A stretch of DNA of 64,000 nt from Mytilisepta virgata (lineage: Eukaryota; Mollusca; Bivalvia; Mytilida; Mytilidae): contig CM051512.1 in assembly GCA_028015205.1 (NCBI GenBank), forward strand, positions 3,966,755-4,030,754, read 5' to 3'. The notes beneath the pieces are model-generated. The model was not told the origin of the DNA, did not search any database, and worked only from the letters and a program-made list of their open reading frames with translations. The translations under genes were made by a program, and so were the position numbers. Below, piece by piece: positions 25,836 through 36,931 of this stretch (within the stretch, counting starts at the first letter, position 1; every line of letters starts with the position of its first letter).

Positions 25836-27156
25836 AACTTTAATTTTTTGAAAATATCATTCATGATATTAAGATTTCAAAAACCTGTGATATCAGTGAT
25901 TTTTGCAAAAATTTTAACACGTACATCGATTCCATTTTAAAGGAATGAACAATGTACTTTATAAACAGTTAGTCACTTAACTCTTTTTTATATAAAGTAA
26001 ACAACAATACATGTAAAAAAGAATGAAATGTTGGCGAATCAGGATTAACCGATTTCCACCTTATACTATTACTGTAATAATTACTTCCTGGTGAATACAG
26101 AAAGTAGACGGTAAGTTTTTATGTATTATGGATAATTTATATAGTTTACATATGTACAGTCGGCTCCCCGTTTCAAAGGGGCTGTAAGTACAATTTGATC
26201 ACATGCATTAAAGAAATACAAGAAGGCATTAAGCTACATATATCCGAGACATGTATAGTTATACTCGTGGAAACACTGGCTACAATGTGTTTGTACAAGC
26301 CTTGGACAAAAATCAACCGATTTTTATTATAAATTGAGGGGAAATATACAGACTCATCCACGTTTAACAAAAGAAAAAAAATGATCTAAGAGACTATCTA
26401 GCGCCGCGCCATTAAATTTCAATGGTTGCTCTCAAAGATCTAAAGGATTGAAAAAAAATCAACACTGTTTATTTTGCCAGTTAATTGTAAGTAAAAAGTG
26501 GTATCTTGGTACTAACAGTTTGCTTCATAAGAATGGGATCTGAGATTTTGGAATACAGAGTTAACAAGTGTCAATTACATATGCATGTAGTTTGTCAACA
26601 ACTTGGATTTCATATATTTATAAAATCAGATTATGTATGGTTCACTCCACATTTGTGGCATTCGAACTTCCAAGGCAACTTAAATGTGCCCAAAACACTC
26701 TGGGATATATTCATGATTGGAAGTTAATTCTGGTGCTTTTCCCCACCCCCACTAATCTTCCCAATTTCTCCACCCCCAGCTTGCTTCCAAAATTCGGAGT
26801 CAAACAGAAACTGCAGAAAAAATACCCTTTTTTGCAATTAATTTTGCATGATTTCAATAGACGTAAGATCTTCATATCTATGATTTTGGAGTGATAACAG
26901 ATGTTTTACCTTGTTTATTGACGTTAAAACTAGAATCACAAAGCGTCTTAAATAAAAACTTACTAGACATGGAACAATTATTCAAATTCAAATCGGATCA
27001 TTTCGTTTAAGTATATTTTATATAAAAATCTACTGATACGGATTATGAAACTAAAAGAATTCCAAATGGATCTGCATTTTAAATATTTGTCCAGTTACGT
27101 CGTTAAAATGTGATAATTATTGCTCAAAAACTTTCATTTTGGCCGATTTTTAATCG
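25836..27156. other. AT-rich DNA without recognised gene
   Basis: A few frames of 65-108 codons lie here without recognisable motifs. A GC-richer spot near 26,400 (ctagcgccgcgcc) could be a promoter remnant. Nothing firm. Confidence 0.4.
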
Positions 27157-27160
27157 ACTC

Positions 27161-27768
27161 TGTTACGGCCGAAATCACCGTTTAGATTGTAGCCAACAAA
27201 AGACACAAATCAATAACAAAATTTAACAAGATTTATTATATACAAGCTTACAAAAAATATTACACAAAACTAAAATGTCAACTTAACTGTTCGAAATCCT
27301 ACGTCTTTTCCTAATCCGGAATTCTTCTCGTCACTGTTGTGGGAATCCAAACGGAATATTATATCCAATCAGTCACAATCTAGTATGATGTAACGTAAAT
27401 AAAAGTATGTCAAGGATGATGTGTGAAACGTAAATAAATCCAACAGCTGAGAACACAAGAATGTCTGGTCCAATACGTTCTGCTCTGCAAGTCTAACTTC
27501 CTTGTCCGTATATATACTGTAGAACGGAAACTTCTGGAATACGGTAGAAGTTCGAATCACACCAGAATTATTACGTAAGTCAAATAGAAAGTTCTAGTCA
27601 TTCCATCAGAATCTATTATTGTTCCAGTGATTTCTAAACTGCGTAGTTATAACATTATTTGGTAAACAACTATAGGTATTATGTAAACATATTATATATG
27701 TTATAAGGCCACAAAAAAAAACAAATTAGGCCAAGATAAATAAACATAATAATTACAATCTCATAACA
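27161..27768 (-). repeat. 3' LTR of the Gmr1-type element
   Basis: 608 bp running TGTTATGAG...CCGTAACA in element orientation (TGTTACGG...CTCATAACA on the plus strand). It matches 32,610-33,216. The short frame inside it is incidental. Confidence 0.95.
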
Positions 27769-27790
27769 CCCCCCCCTTAAAAGAAGTTTG
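27769..27790 (-). promoter_or_regulatory. Polypurine tract
   Basis: On the minus strand AAGGGGGGGG directly abuts the TG of the 3' LTR. This is the usual position and composition of the plus-strand DNA primer. Confidence 0.85.
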
Positions 27791-27849
27791 AGTGTAACGA
27801 GAACTTCATGAACAATATATACAAAAATATATAGTATGTATACAGTGTT

Positions 27850-30800
27850 TCAATAAGATCTAGATAAAGCATCTGCTATTACATTATCTTTACCTTTAAT
27901 ATGTTTTACAATTATATCATATTCCTGTAACAATAAACTCCACCTAGTCAACCTCTGGTTCTTGTTTCTCAGTTTATGTATGAAGGTGAGGGGATTATGA
28001 TCAGTATAAACCAGAATAGGATGCATAGTGGGATTTAAATATACATCAAAATGTTGAAGTGCAGACAACAGTGCAAAACATTCTTTTTCAATAGTGGAAT
28101 AATTTTTCTGATGTTTATCTAATTTCTTGGAAAAATATGATATAGGTTTCTCAACATTATCATCTGTTTCTTGATATAAAACAGCTCCAACTCCTACATC
28201 ACTTGCATCAACGGCAAGTTTGAATTGCTTTTTAAAGTCTGGAGTGATAAGAACGGGACTGTTAATTAAAAGTGATTTGCTTTTTTCAAAAGCGTTTTGA
28301 CAGTTATCACTCCAGATGAATTTATAATATTTCCGTAAAAGATGAGTCAATGGTTGAACAACAGTAGCAAAATTTGAACAAAATTTTCTGTAAAATCCAA
28401 TCATGCCTAAATATCTCATAAGTTGTTTTTTATTTGAAGGAGGAGGAAAATTGGTAATTGCATCCACTTTAGCCATAATAGGTTTCACTTGCCCTTGGCC
28501 AACTGTGTGCCCTAAATAATCAACAGTGGCCTTACAAAATTCACTTTTAGCAAGATTAACAGTCAAATTTGATTGTGACAATCTATCAAAAGTATCATAT
28601 AAATGTGTTAAATGCTCTTCCCAGCTATCACTACATACAATAAGATCATCAATATAAGCATAACAACAGTCTAAATCTTTTATAACATTATTAATCATTC
28701 GTTGAAATGTAGCTGGAGCATTTTTCATACCAAACGGCATGAAAGTATATTGAAATGAGCCGTCTGGTGTGACAAAAGCTGATATTTCACGAGCTCTCGG
28801 TGTCAAGGGGACCTGCCAGTAACCTTTTAATAAATCAAATTTGCTTACGAATTTTGATTGTCCAATGTTATCAATGCAATCGTCTATCCTTGGAATCGGA
28901 TAGGAGTCAGATTTTGAAACTGAGTTTATTTTTCTGAAATCAGTAACGAAACGAAAGGTTTTATCAGGTTTGGGGACAAGAAGACAAGGAGAGCTCCATT
29001 CACTGTTACTCGGCTCAATAATATCATTGTCAATCATATATCTAATTTCTTGTCTCATAACATCAAGTTTAAGTGGATTGAGCAGGTAAGGATGGTGCTT
29101 AATTGGAGAAGCATCGCCTACATCAACATCATGACAAACAGTAGTGGTTTTGTTTGGCACATCTGGAAAACGATTTTTAAAAGAAAATACCAAAGTTTTC
29201 AATTTTTCTCTGCGATCGAAAGTCAGATGTGCAAGTTTTGAGTCTAAATTTGACAAAATTTCAGAATTTTTCAATCTAACGGTTTGTTCCATAGTCTTGG
29301 AATCAAAAGATGGTTCACTTATATCTGGTTTGTCATGATCATTCTCCAATTTAACCATGGCTAAAGTGGCAACTGGTTTACTCTCACCTTCATTAGTACG
29401 CTCAAAATATGGTTTTAACATATTAAGGTGACACACTCTATTATGTTTACGCCGACCTGGAGTTTTTACAATATAATTCAAATCATTGATTGTATAAGAA
29501 CCACAGTATTTAGCCTGTAAAGGATGCCCAGGGACTGGCAAAAATACAAGTACCTTATCACCAGGCTCAAAAACTCTGTCTCTGACATCTTTATCATACC
29601 ATCTTTTCATCTTATTCTGTACAGTTTTTACATTTTTCTGAGCGATTTGACAAGCAGTATACAGTTTTTCATTAAATCTAGATACATAGTCTAGAAGATT
29701 CAAGTCAGTGTGTTCAGTAAGCCATTTTTTCTTAATCAATTTCAAAGGTCCCCTTACAGTATGACCAAACACTAACTCAAAGGGGCTAAAACCAATGGAT
29801 TCTTGAACAGCCTCTCGGACCGCAAAAATTAGAAAGTGAACACCATCATCCCAGTCCCTGTCAAATTGAAGACAAAAAGTTTTAATCATGTTCTTCCGTG
29901 TTTGATGAAAACGTTCTAATGCACCTTGAGATTCTGGATGATAAGCACTTGATCTATACTGAGTAATCCCTAACTGGTAAACGAGCTGCTGAAATAAACC
30001 TGACATAAAATTTGAACCCTGATCGGACTGTATAGACTTAGGAAGTCCTACTAATGTGAGAAAATTGATAAGAGCTTTGACAATAGTTGGTGTCTTGATA
30101 TTCCTTAAGGGAATAGCCTCAGGAAAGCGAGTGGATGTACACATGATCGTCAATAAATAAGCATTTCCAGTCTTGGTCTTTGGTAAAGGTCCAACGCAAT
30201 CAATAAGTACTCGGCTGAAAGGTTCTTCAAAGGCTGGAATTGGCAGAAGTGGTGCTGGTTGTATTTTCTGGTTAGGCTTGCCAACAACCTGGCATATATG
30301 GCATGATTTGCAGTATTCTGTGACATCATTTCTAAGTCTGGGCCAGTAGAAATGTTGTAATATCTTAAAGCAAGTCTTCCTTATACCTAAATGTCCAGCC
30401 AAGGGGGTGTCATGGGCAAGACCAATAATTTCTTGCCTATAGACTTTAGGCACCACCACTTGGTATACCACTCTGCATTCCTCCTCTGGGATAGCATCAG
30501 GGGGCCTCCACTTCTTCATCAAAATGCCGTCTTGATGGTAGTAACATTCGGCCACTTTGTCTGCTTCTTCTTGGGGTAGAGCCCTCTTGCAGAGCTGAGG
30601 AACCTCAGGGTCTTTCTTTTGTTCTTCCATAAATTTTCTCTTGTCTAATGAATGGCTGTTCACGTCTGGCCATGGCATAATTACACGTTTGTTAGTACCA
30701 GGTGGTCTTATTATGGCCTTGTTTGAGCTACCGGGACCTTCAATTTCGGCAAGGAAAGTGTCAGAAAGGTCCATATAATCATATTGGCCTTCTTGTAAAT

Positions 30801-31296
30801 CATCATCTTGTTGTTTTCTTGCCATTGCCCTAGTAACGACACAAGCTGGATACAGTTCAGCATCATCTTCAGGTGATTTAACATCCACCACCGGTTCACT
30901 TTTAACAATTGGTTCAGCAACCACTTTGTTTCTAGCTAGATCATTTCCTAGCAATAATGAAACACCCTCAACGGGAAGTTTAGGACGAACACCCACAACA
31001 ACTGGTCCAGTAATTAAATCTGAGTTCAAATAAATACGATGGAGGGGAACATCTATACAACCTAACTTCACACCTCGTAACAAAACGGAGGCACCAAGGG
31101 ACGTCTCCTCGGACAAAGGCAACACACCTTCTAACAACAAAGACTGAGAAGCTCCAGTGTCCCGTAAAATCTTAATAGGCTGAGGAGTAGTAATATCAAC
31201 AATAGAAACAAACCCATCAGACATAAAGGGCTTATAATCCTCCATGTAATCACAAAAACTGGACTTAAAAGCCTGACTCGTTGACTCGTAGGACAT
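27850..31296 (-). CDS. pol: Pol: protease-integrase-RT-RNase H polyprotein
   Basis: One uninterrupted frame of 1148 codons. In order: an aspartic protease (DTG at residues 46-48); integrase zinc finger (H295, H302, then the C329/C332/C335 cluster); integrase catalytic core with D366, D425 and E461 (a canonical D,D35E); integrase C-terminal domain (~575-630); reverse transcriptase (~735-920, catalytic YIDD 881-884); and RNase H (DAS near 1016, then a conserved E and the D of YTDH) to the end. All catalytic residues seen are intact. In ordinary Ty3/Gypsy elements integrase follows RNase H. Integrase before RT is the layout of the Gmr1 group, otherwise typical of Ty1/Copia, yet the RT/RNase H sequence is Gypsy-like. 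The ATG lies 163 nt inside the end of the gag frame, in the -1 frame, with a -1-frame stop (TAA) three codons upstream. Confidence 0.95.
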   Translation of the reverse strand: MSYESTSQAFKSSFCDYMEDYKPFMSDGFVSIVDITTPQPIKILRDTGASQSLLLEGVLPLSEETSLGASVLLRGVKLGCIDVPLHRIYLNSDLITGPVVVGVRPKLPVEGVSLLLGNDLARNKVVAEPIVKSEPVVDVKSPEDDAELYPACVVTRAMARKQQDDDLQEGQYDYMDLSDTFLAEIEGPGSSNKAIIRPPGTNKRVIMPWPDVNSHSLDKRKFMEEQKKDPEVPQLCKRALPQEEADKVAECYYHQDGILMKKWRPPDAIPEEECRVVYQVVVPKVYRQEIIGLAHDTPLAGHLGIRKTCFKILQHFYWPRLRNDVTEYCKSCHICQVVGKPNQKIQPAPLLPIPAFEEPFSRVLIDCVGPLPKTKTGNAYLLTIMCTSTRFPEAIPLRNIKTPTIVKALINFLTLVGLPKSIQSDQGSNFMSGLFQQLVYQLGITQYRSSAYHPESQGALERFHQTRKNMIKTFCLQFDRDWDDGVHFLIFAVREAVQESIGFSPFELVFGHTVRGPLKLIKKKWLTEHTDLNLLDYVSRFNEKLYTACQIAQKNVKTVQNKMKRWYDKDVRDRVFEPGDKVLVFLPVPGHPLQAKYCGSYTINDLNYIVKTPGRRKHNRVCHLNMLKPYFERTNEGESKPVATLAMVKLENDHDKPDISEPSFDSKTMEQTVRLKNSEILSNLDSKLAHLTFDRREKLKTLVFSFKNRFPDVPNKTTTVCHDVDVGDASPIKHHPYLLNPLKLDVMRQEIRYMIDNDIIEPSNSEWSSPCLLVPKPDKTFRFVTDFRKINSVSKSDSYPIPRIDDCIDNIGQSKFVSKFDLLKGYWQVPLTPRAREISAFVTPDGSFQYTFMPFGMKNAPATFQRMINNVIKDLDCCYAYIDDLIVCSDSWEEHLTHLYDTFDRLSQSNLTVNLAKSEFCKATVDYLGHTVGQGQVKPIMAKVDAITNFPPPSNKKQLMRYLGMIGFYRKFCSNFATVVQPLTHLLRKYYKFIWSDNCQNAFEKSKSLLINSPVLITPDFKKQFKLAVDASDVGVGAVLYQETDDNVEKPISYFSKKLDKHQKNYSTIEKECFALLSALQHFDVYLNPTMHPILVYTDHNPLTFIHKLRNKNQRLTRWSLLLQEYDIIVKHIKGKDNVIADALSRSY

Positions 31297-32520
31297 TCGA
31301 ACTTATTGGTAACAACGGGTGTCGTACAAGCACTGGACTTAGGCTTATGATCTCTTTCATTCTTCTTCTGCAGTCTAAAACAATCAACCATCAGGTGACC
31401 ATTTTTCTTACAATAAGCACAAGTTTGTGACTTCTTCTCAAAAGTATCAAATTTTGGACCAGGCATATTATAACTAGATGGACTCTTATTCTGTGCAACA
31501 GGCTTACTATCAGTACGTTCAGTGCTTTGATTTTTGTAATTTCCGCTAGAGATATTAAAATTTTGACCTTTGAAACTTCTTTTATGTGAAATGGTATAAT
31601 TATCGGAAACAACAGCTCCATCTTGCAATGTCTCAACAGTTTTGTCATCTAAATGTGTTTTTTAGTCTAAATTAACACACTGCTTGAACTCTTCTAATAA
31701 CATTAATTGTCTTAATTTATCAAAATCTATTTTCTTTGACGTAAGCCATTTATCAAATAGATCTTCTTTTTCCCTAGCAAATTCAACATAGGTTTGTGTT
31801 TCAAACTTTTTATAAGACCTAAATTTCTGTCTATATGCTTCTGGCACTAGCTCATAAGCTTTCAAAACTTCCTGTTTAACAATGTCATAATCAAAACTTT
31901 TTTCTGAAGAAAGTGCTGAGTAAATTTCAGCGGCCTTGCCCACAAAAACAGTTTGCAGCACTGTAGTCCAATAAGGCTTTGGCCATTTCAAATTTTGAGC
32001 AATTTTCTCAAACTGTGGAAAAAATTTATCAACTGTTTTTTCACAAAATTTGGGAACCAAACGTATATTTTTGCTGCCTCAAAATGTTCTAATTTTGACT
32101 TAGTGTTGCTTTCTACTTTAGCCATTTCTATTTTTATTTTCTCCATCTCTAACGTTTCCCTCATTTCAAGTTCTGCCTGTAATTGTTTTAATTTAAATTC
32201 ATCTTCTTTTTCTAATTGTTTTAATTTAACTGCGTTTTCCAATTGTTTTTCCAATTGTTTTAATTTAAGTTCATTTTCTAATTCAAGCTGTTTTAATTTG
32301 AAAGCATCAACATTTTCGACCTTGAGGTCAAGAGCCTCTTCACCAAAAATTTCCAAGTCAACTAAATTGTCTATTACCAAATTTTTTATAATTTGTTTTC
32401 TCATAGATGGTCTAAAATCTATTTTTAGATGTTTAGGAAACAACACTAATTCTTCTTTCTTTAATTTATCAAACTCTTCAGGTCTGGCGTTTTCAAAAAT
32501 TTACTAGCATCAAATGCCAT
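31131..32520 (-). pseudogene. gag: Gag, broken at three points
   Basis: The start is probably the ATG at 32,518-32,520. The N-terminal part (to ~32,060) is a Lys/Leu/Glu/Gln-rich coiled coil with repeated KLKQLE motifs. The middle (31,665-32,060) is a capsid-like, helix-rich segment of the SCAN/retrotransposon-gag kind (motifs PEAYRQKF, YVEFAREKE, LLLEEF-like). The C-terminal part has a zinc knuckle CAYC-x4-H-x4-C at about 31,380-31,421. Breaks: a one-base frame change in an A run near 32,490, a two-base TA gain near 32,064-32,067, and an in-frame stop TAA at 31,662-31,664 between capsid and nucleocapsid. Gag then overlaps pol by about 165 nt in the -1 relation. Confidence 0.85.
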
Positions 32521-32585
32521 TTTGTAGAATTTTGTTGGCTAATTCTAATAAAAATACTGAAAAAATTTAATAAGATATTAACGTT

Positions 32586-32604
32586 ATCCCGAGACGAGCC
32601 CCCA
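32586..32604 (-). promoter_or_regulatory. Primer binding site, tRNA-Pro type
   Basis: Five bases after the 5' LTR the minus strand reads TGGGGGCTCGTCTCGGGAT. This is the known tRNA-Pro primer binding site (TGGGGGCTCGTCCGGGAT) with one extra T. Confidence 0.8.
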
Positions 32605-32609
32605 ATTTC

Positions 32610-33216
32610 TGTTACGGCCGAAATCACCGTTTAGATTGTAGCCAACAAAAGACACAAATCAATAATAAAATTTAACAAGATTTATTATATACAAGTTTAC
32701 AAAAAATATTACACAAAACTAAAATGTCAACTTAACTGTTCAACATCCTCCGTCTTTTCCTAATCCGGAATTCTTCTCGTCACTGTTGTGGGAATCCAAA
32801 CGGAATATTATATCCAATCAGTCACAATCTAGTATGATGTAACGTAAATAAAAGTATGTCAAGGATGATTTCTGAAACGTAAATAAATCCAACAGCTGAG
32901 AACACAAGAATATCTGGTCCAATACGTTCTGCTCTGCAAGTCTAACTTTCTTGTCCGTATATATACTGTAGAACGCAAACTTCTGGAAAACGGTAGAAGT
33001 TCGAATCACACCAGAATTATTACGTAAGTCAAATAGAAAGTTCTAGTCATTCCATCAGTATCTATTATTGTTCCAGTGATTTCTAAACTGCGCAGTTATA
33101 ACATTATTTGGTAAACAACTATAGGTATTATGTAAACATATTATACATGTTATAAGGCGACAAAAAAAACAAATTAGGCCAAGATAAATAAACATAATAA
33201 TTACGATCTCATAACA
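32610..33216 (-). repeat. 5' LTR of the Gmr1-type element
   Basis: 607 bp, the upstream LTR in element orientation and ~97% identical by eye to 27,161-27,768. It should hold the promoter and polyadenylation signals; no single TATA box stands out. Confidence 0.95.
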
Positions 33217-33783
33217 ACTCATGAAAGGCGAAAATTAGGACCCGTCGAAAATACCCTGCTATATGACACTGGATGAACGACAAAGATTAAACTCCAAAAG
33301 AATTTTCTTTATCTGTAAATTTAACGTCCTTAAAATGTAATCATTTCTGTTTTTATGGTTCGTTTCTTGTTTAGAAGTACGCCTTTGATTTATTGCGTTA
33401 GTCTAGCTGTATTTTTAGCCATATTGATCAAAACGCACAATGAGATCTGTACACTATTTTTATAGACAGAAAATACGTCGAATTTAAATTATAGCAATGT
33501 AAAGGACAAATATTCGTATTCGGTACACGTAACCGAATTTAAAATTAAAAATAAACTTTAAATAATGTAATTTAAGTGCATAGTATTGAAACATTCGCTG
33601 TCAGACGTCATACATAATCGGATTTCGGTGTTAAAAGAAAGGAAATAAATGTTTACTATCAGTAAATTTAATTCAATCTAAACGAAACATACAAGTTTAT
33701 TACTGCTGGGTTGATGGTGAAATCAGTGACTACTGTATATTCAGAAATCGAATGTTCATGCAAACTTGATCCCTGAAATTTTC

Positions 33784-33856
33784 ATCCCTGGCGGGAATCG
33801 AACCAGGTACCTTTGGCTTCGTAGTCCGATGCGCTAACCACTACACCAAGGCGCCC
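33784..33856 (-). pseudogene. tRNA-like sequence (A and B boxes)
   Basis: On the minus strand GGGCGCC is followed by a D-arm-like TTGGTGTAGTGGTTAGCGC, an anticodon-arm-like GGACTACGAAGCC and a B box GGTTCGATTCC. The 3' acceptor strand does not pair with the 5' strand, and the anticodon and T stems have mismatches, so this is not a functional tRNA. It is probably the head of a repeat. The stretch GGACTAC...CCAAAGGT is shared with the tRNA-like segment at 51.5 kb. Confidence 0.55.
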
Positions 33857-33859
33857 TAT

Positions 33860-36785
33860 CGACGCCATTTGTGAGGATGGTCTCGGTAAAACAATGCTAG
33901 TCCGTCAGATGGGAATGAAATGGCCGTCCCGTATTAAGTGAGAGAAACACCCTTAATTAAATGTACATTCACATATTTAATTTCTCTAAAGGTGAGCAAA
34001 TAAAAACGTAACTGATATATTATGAATAATACGTATAAATGGAAAGAGGAACGTAAAAATATGGATGAGACAATTCAGAACCTTGCAACGAGATTATGTG
34101 ATAGACGGGATTTTTGAGCATTCCATCTATATGATAACCACAGTCTAGAGTTCTGATGCTTTATTAACCAGATAAATAGATCTGCAATAACAATGATGCA
34201 TTTATAAGTAAACAGTTTAACAAAGACAAATGCACATAATAAAACTATCAAAAATACTTTGACAAGTAAAATAATATTCTTGACCATTGTATATGTGACT
34301 ATAACATATAAATGTTTCATCGTATGATTCGTGTTCATAGACAAATACTGACAGACAAAAATACTACAATCGAACATATATGTAAATGTGTGTATTGTCT
34401 CTTTATGGTTATATCCACTTTTAATTAAGTGCAAATATATGAACTATTTAATACTAAATTGTCACATGTATTATTTACCTCAAAGCTTATACTTTTTACC
34501 ACATTCTGATAGTTGTATAATACGATTTAAATAACTCGGAAAAGAACTTGAAAGCGAAAATGAAAAAGGTCGCTTTCAGGGGAAATAACTCCATTTCTTA
34601 ATTACAATTTCTTAATAAAAATAACACAATAAACCAACCACTTGTGGAGTGAAATATATACTGGTTTACAGGACTATGGCACAAAATACTTCAGTAGTAA
34701 CACATCAAAAGTTTCACCAAAAATAGAGCTATATCCATCATATCATATTCTGTAAACCAAAATACAATAATATAATACTAACTCAAAATAATAATTGTAA
34801 AATAGTATTATTATTATAATACCAACAATATGTTTAGTTTGGTACGGTACTAGTCTTATATTTACATACTATCTTATGTTCGTGTACCAAATATCCTAAA
34901 AACAGTCTTATAAATCTACATACATATTGTATCATTCAATGAGACACAATTCTGAGGAAAATACTCCGTATTTACATGTAATATTAAAATTTCTAAAACC
35001 CATGAATTAATGGGCGATAACCCAAGTGTAATTACAAACGGAGACGTGCAAAATATCGTCTGTTTGTTAGGTAAAAATATACAAGCATTTAAACACTTGT
35101 CAAATCGACAATTTGGCAATTATAAGTCTATAATCAGCCGTTAAAATATCGGTTTGGGTATACCATGTATTTTACTCCATAAAAATCACTCATTCAACTT
35201 TCGTACTAGTGTTAATGAGATGTCCATGCGTGTAATCAAAATGCAAAGGACGACGGAGAATGTAGACTTTCAATCACCTATTATTTCGGATTAATTTGTG
35301 AAAATAAGTAAAATATAATGTTAATAAAGTAAAGAAACTTACGTCTAAAGTTGTGAGTCAATGTCCGAAGTAATGTTATATCAATCTCAAACTAGGATAT
35401 GGAAAAGAACATGCCGACTAATAAAGTCTTCGCCTGTCAAAATCTATCGTCAATCTTCCCAGGTAAGACAAAGGAAATCATCAGAAGAACCGTGAAACTA
35501 AAACTGACCAATCAAAAATGTCCAAATAGGCAATGTGACTATGAATATTCAAATTATATAAATCTACGTAAACTACGTAGAAGCTATTTAAAAGGATTAA
35601 ACCTTTGAAAAATACTCTTCAAATTAAATAATTAAACTAGGTTTCAAAGTTAAATTAGAATTATATTTATTTTAAACAATACAAATAAGAAATTAGTTTA
35701 TTTTGCATGAAATATAAATAGCCAAAATAAACACTCTGCCACACTTATATGTATAAAAAGATATAAGTATCGCGCTGTGGATATCATAGGGGTACCATAT
35801 GGGGTCCTGTACACGAGTACCTATGATTAAAACCTGAGATACCTAGATTTCATTGGCTGCAGTTCCCTTTTTCTCTTCAATTGTGACCAATCCCAACATA
35901 CCGGTGTATACCAATATTATAATGGGGCTATTAAGCACTTTCAATGCAAAACTGGCACATGCCCAGCTTTGTACAAGGTTTTGTGACTTTTTAACTAAAT
36001 TTTCCAAAGGCAAAAGTCCAATTACTAATTTTGAGATGTACCATGGTTGGTAATAGTAGATGGCTCCCAACATTGAGGAAGAAAAATCTGGTTTGCTTCT
36101 TATTTTCTCATTAACATTGATCCAATATCACCTTGAGTTCAACTTGTTCTTAAAACCTTAAAGTCACCAATCTATATATCTAAGCACTATATGATACATA
36201 CATGTACTTTGTGATTTTGGTATTAGATAATAACTTGTAGCCAATGTGATTCTTGTGGGATTGAAATTTGGAATTTGAACTGATCAACTCTGAAATTGGC
36301 AAGAAAACAAATGTTTGAAAAAAAATTTGATACAAAATCCACACATTCACATGATAGTATTACCGCTCTTCAATTCAAAGTCACTGTAATGCCATCGACT
36401 GAAACCTCAAAGACCTCCAGCAACAGTTTATGCAAAATGTCAGTCTTGTAAACATAGTTTAATTGCATCTATTTCTAAAGCATATAGAGATCAAACCTGG
36501 TTTTACTTCAGGCCAATAAAAAATTGTGTTTTTGGATTTTTTTCTGTGTCCTATGGGAGGAATTTTTGGTAGTACAAAAATTTCAATAAAAACTGTGGAG
36601 TAGGCACAAAAAATTAGGGTCAGTTAGGAACCCCTTCACACACATACATTTATTTGGCCTCCGCACTGGTTAGAGCAGCCAGTCCATGAAGATTTAACTG
36701 TTTTTCTTCTATTTAAACCCAGTTGATACCTTGATGGTATGTTTACAATGTTTTGGAGTGACAATGTTGACAACTTCTGTCTAAC
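33860..36785. other. Intergenic or 3'-flanking DNA, no recognised gene
   Basis: The missing last exon of the methyltransferase gene could lie here, but I could not identify one. Small frames at 34,075-34,434 and 35,843-36,073 show no recognisable motif. Confidence 0.4.
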
Positions 36786-36789
36786 TTAC

Positions 36790-36931
36790 CTTGATTATTC
36801 TCGTTAATTATCACAAGGTAAAATACTCCCTTTGATGACAGAATGTCTTTGACCTTTGGAAACAATCTATCCATCACCTGCCGTCCATCGATACCACCTG
36901 CCCATGATGCCGCAATGGATTTACTACCTAC
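36790..36931 (-). CDS. N6AMT1: eRF1 methyltransferase N6AMT1, exon 4
   Basis: This exon is bounded by an acceptor (ttttctag) and a donor (gtaagt) and starts in phase 0. It encodes the region after the NPPY motif, including AASWAGG and VMDRLFP, then FYLVIINENN. These match the corresponding part of eukaryotic HEMK2/N6AMT1. It ends one base into a codon, at about residue 179. The human protein is 214 residues, so about 35 C-terminal residues remain in an exon I did not find. Confidence 0.9.

Larger units (their letters stand above)
27161..33216 (-). mobile_element. LTR retrotransposon, Gmr1-type Ty3/Gypsy
   Basis: A 6.06-kb element on the minus strand with two ~608-bp LTRs (TG...CA ends), a primer binding site, gag, pol and a polypurine tract. 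A 4-bp target duplication ACTC flanks it (27,157-27,160 and 33,217-33,220). Counted by eye, the LTRs differ at about 16 substitutions plus one A-run indel (~2.6%), so the insertion is fairly recent. pol is uninterrupted and gag has three breaks. There is no room for an envelope gene: only ~70 bases separate the pol stop from the polypurine tract. Confidence 0.95.

Noticed and set aside
27781..27849. Envelope gene downstream of pol
   Set aside because: Only about 70 bases separate the pol stop from the polypurine tract.
31131..31296. Programmed -1 slippery site between gag and pol
   Set aside because: The frames overlap in the right relation, but I found no canonical slippery heptamer in the overlap; reinitiation at the pol ATG is equally possible.
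31953..32507. 184-codon plus-strand frame rich in Ser, Asn and Phe
   Set aside because: Antisense shadow of the coiled-coil part of gag.
35399..35468. Possible first exon with ATG and a gtaaga donor
   Set aside because: Only about 23 residues, no recognisable motif and no partner exon on the plus strand.
35843..36073. 76-codon minus-strand frame as the missing methyltransferase exon
   Set aside because: No acceptor in phase, and the residues do not resemble the expected C-terminus.
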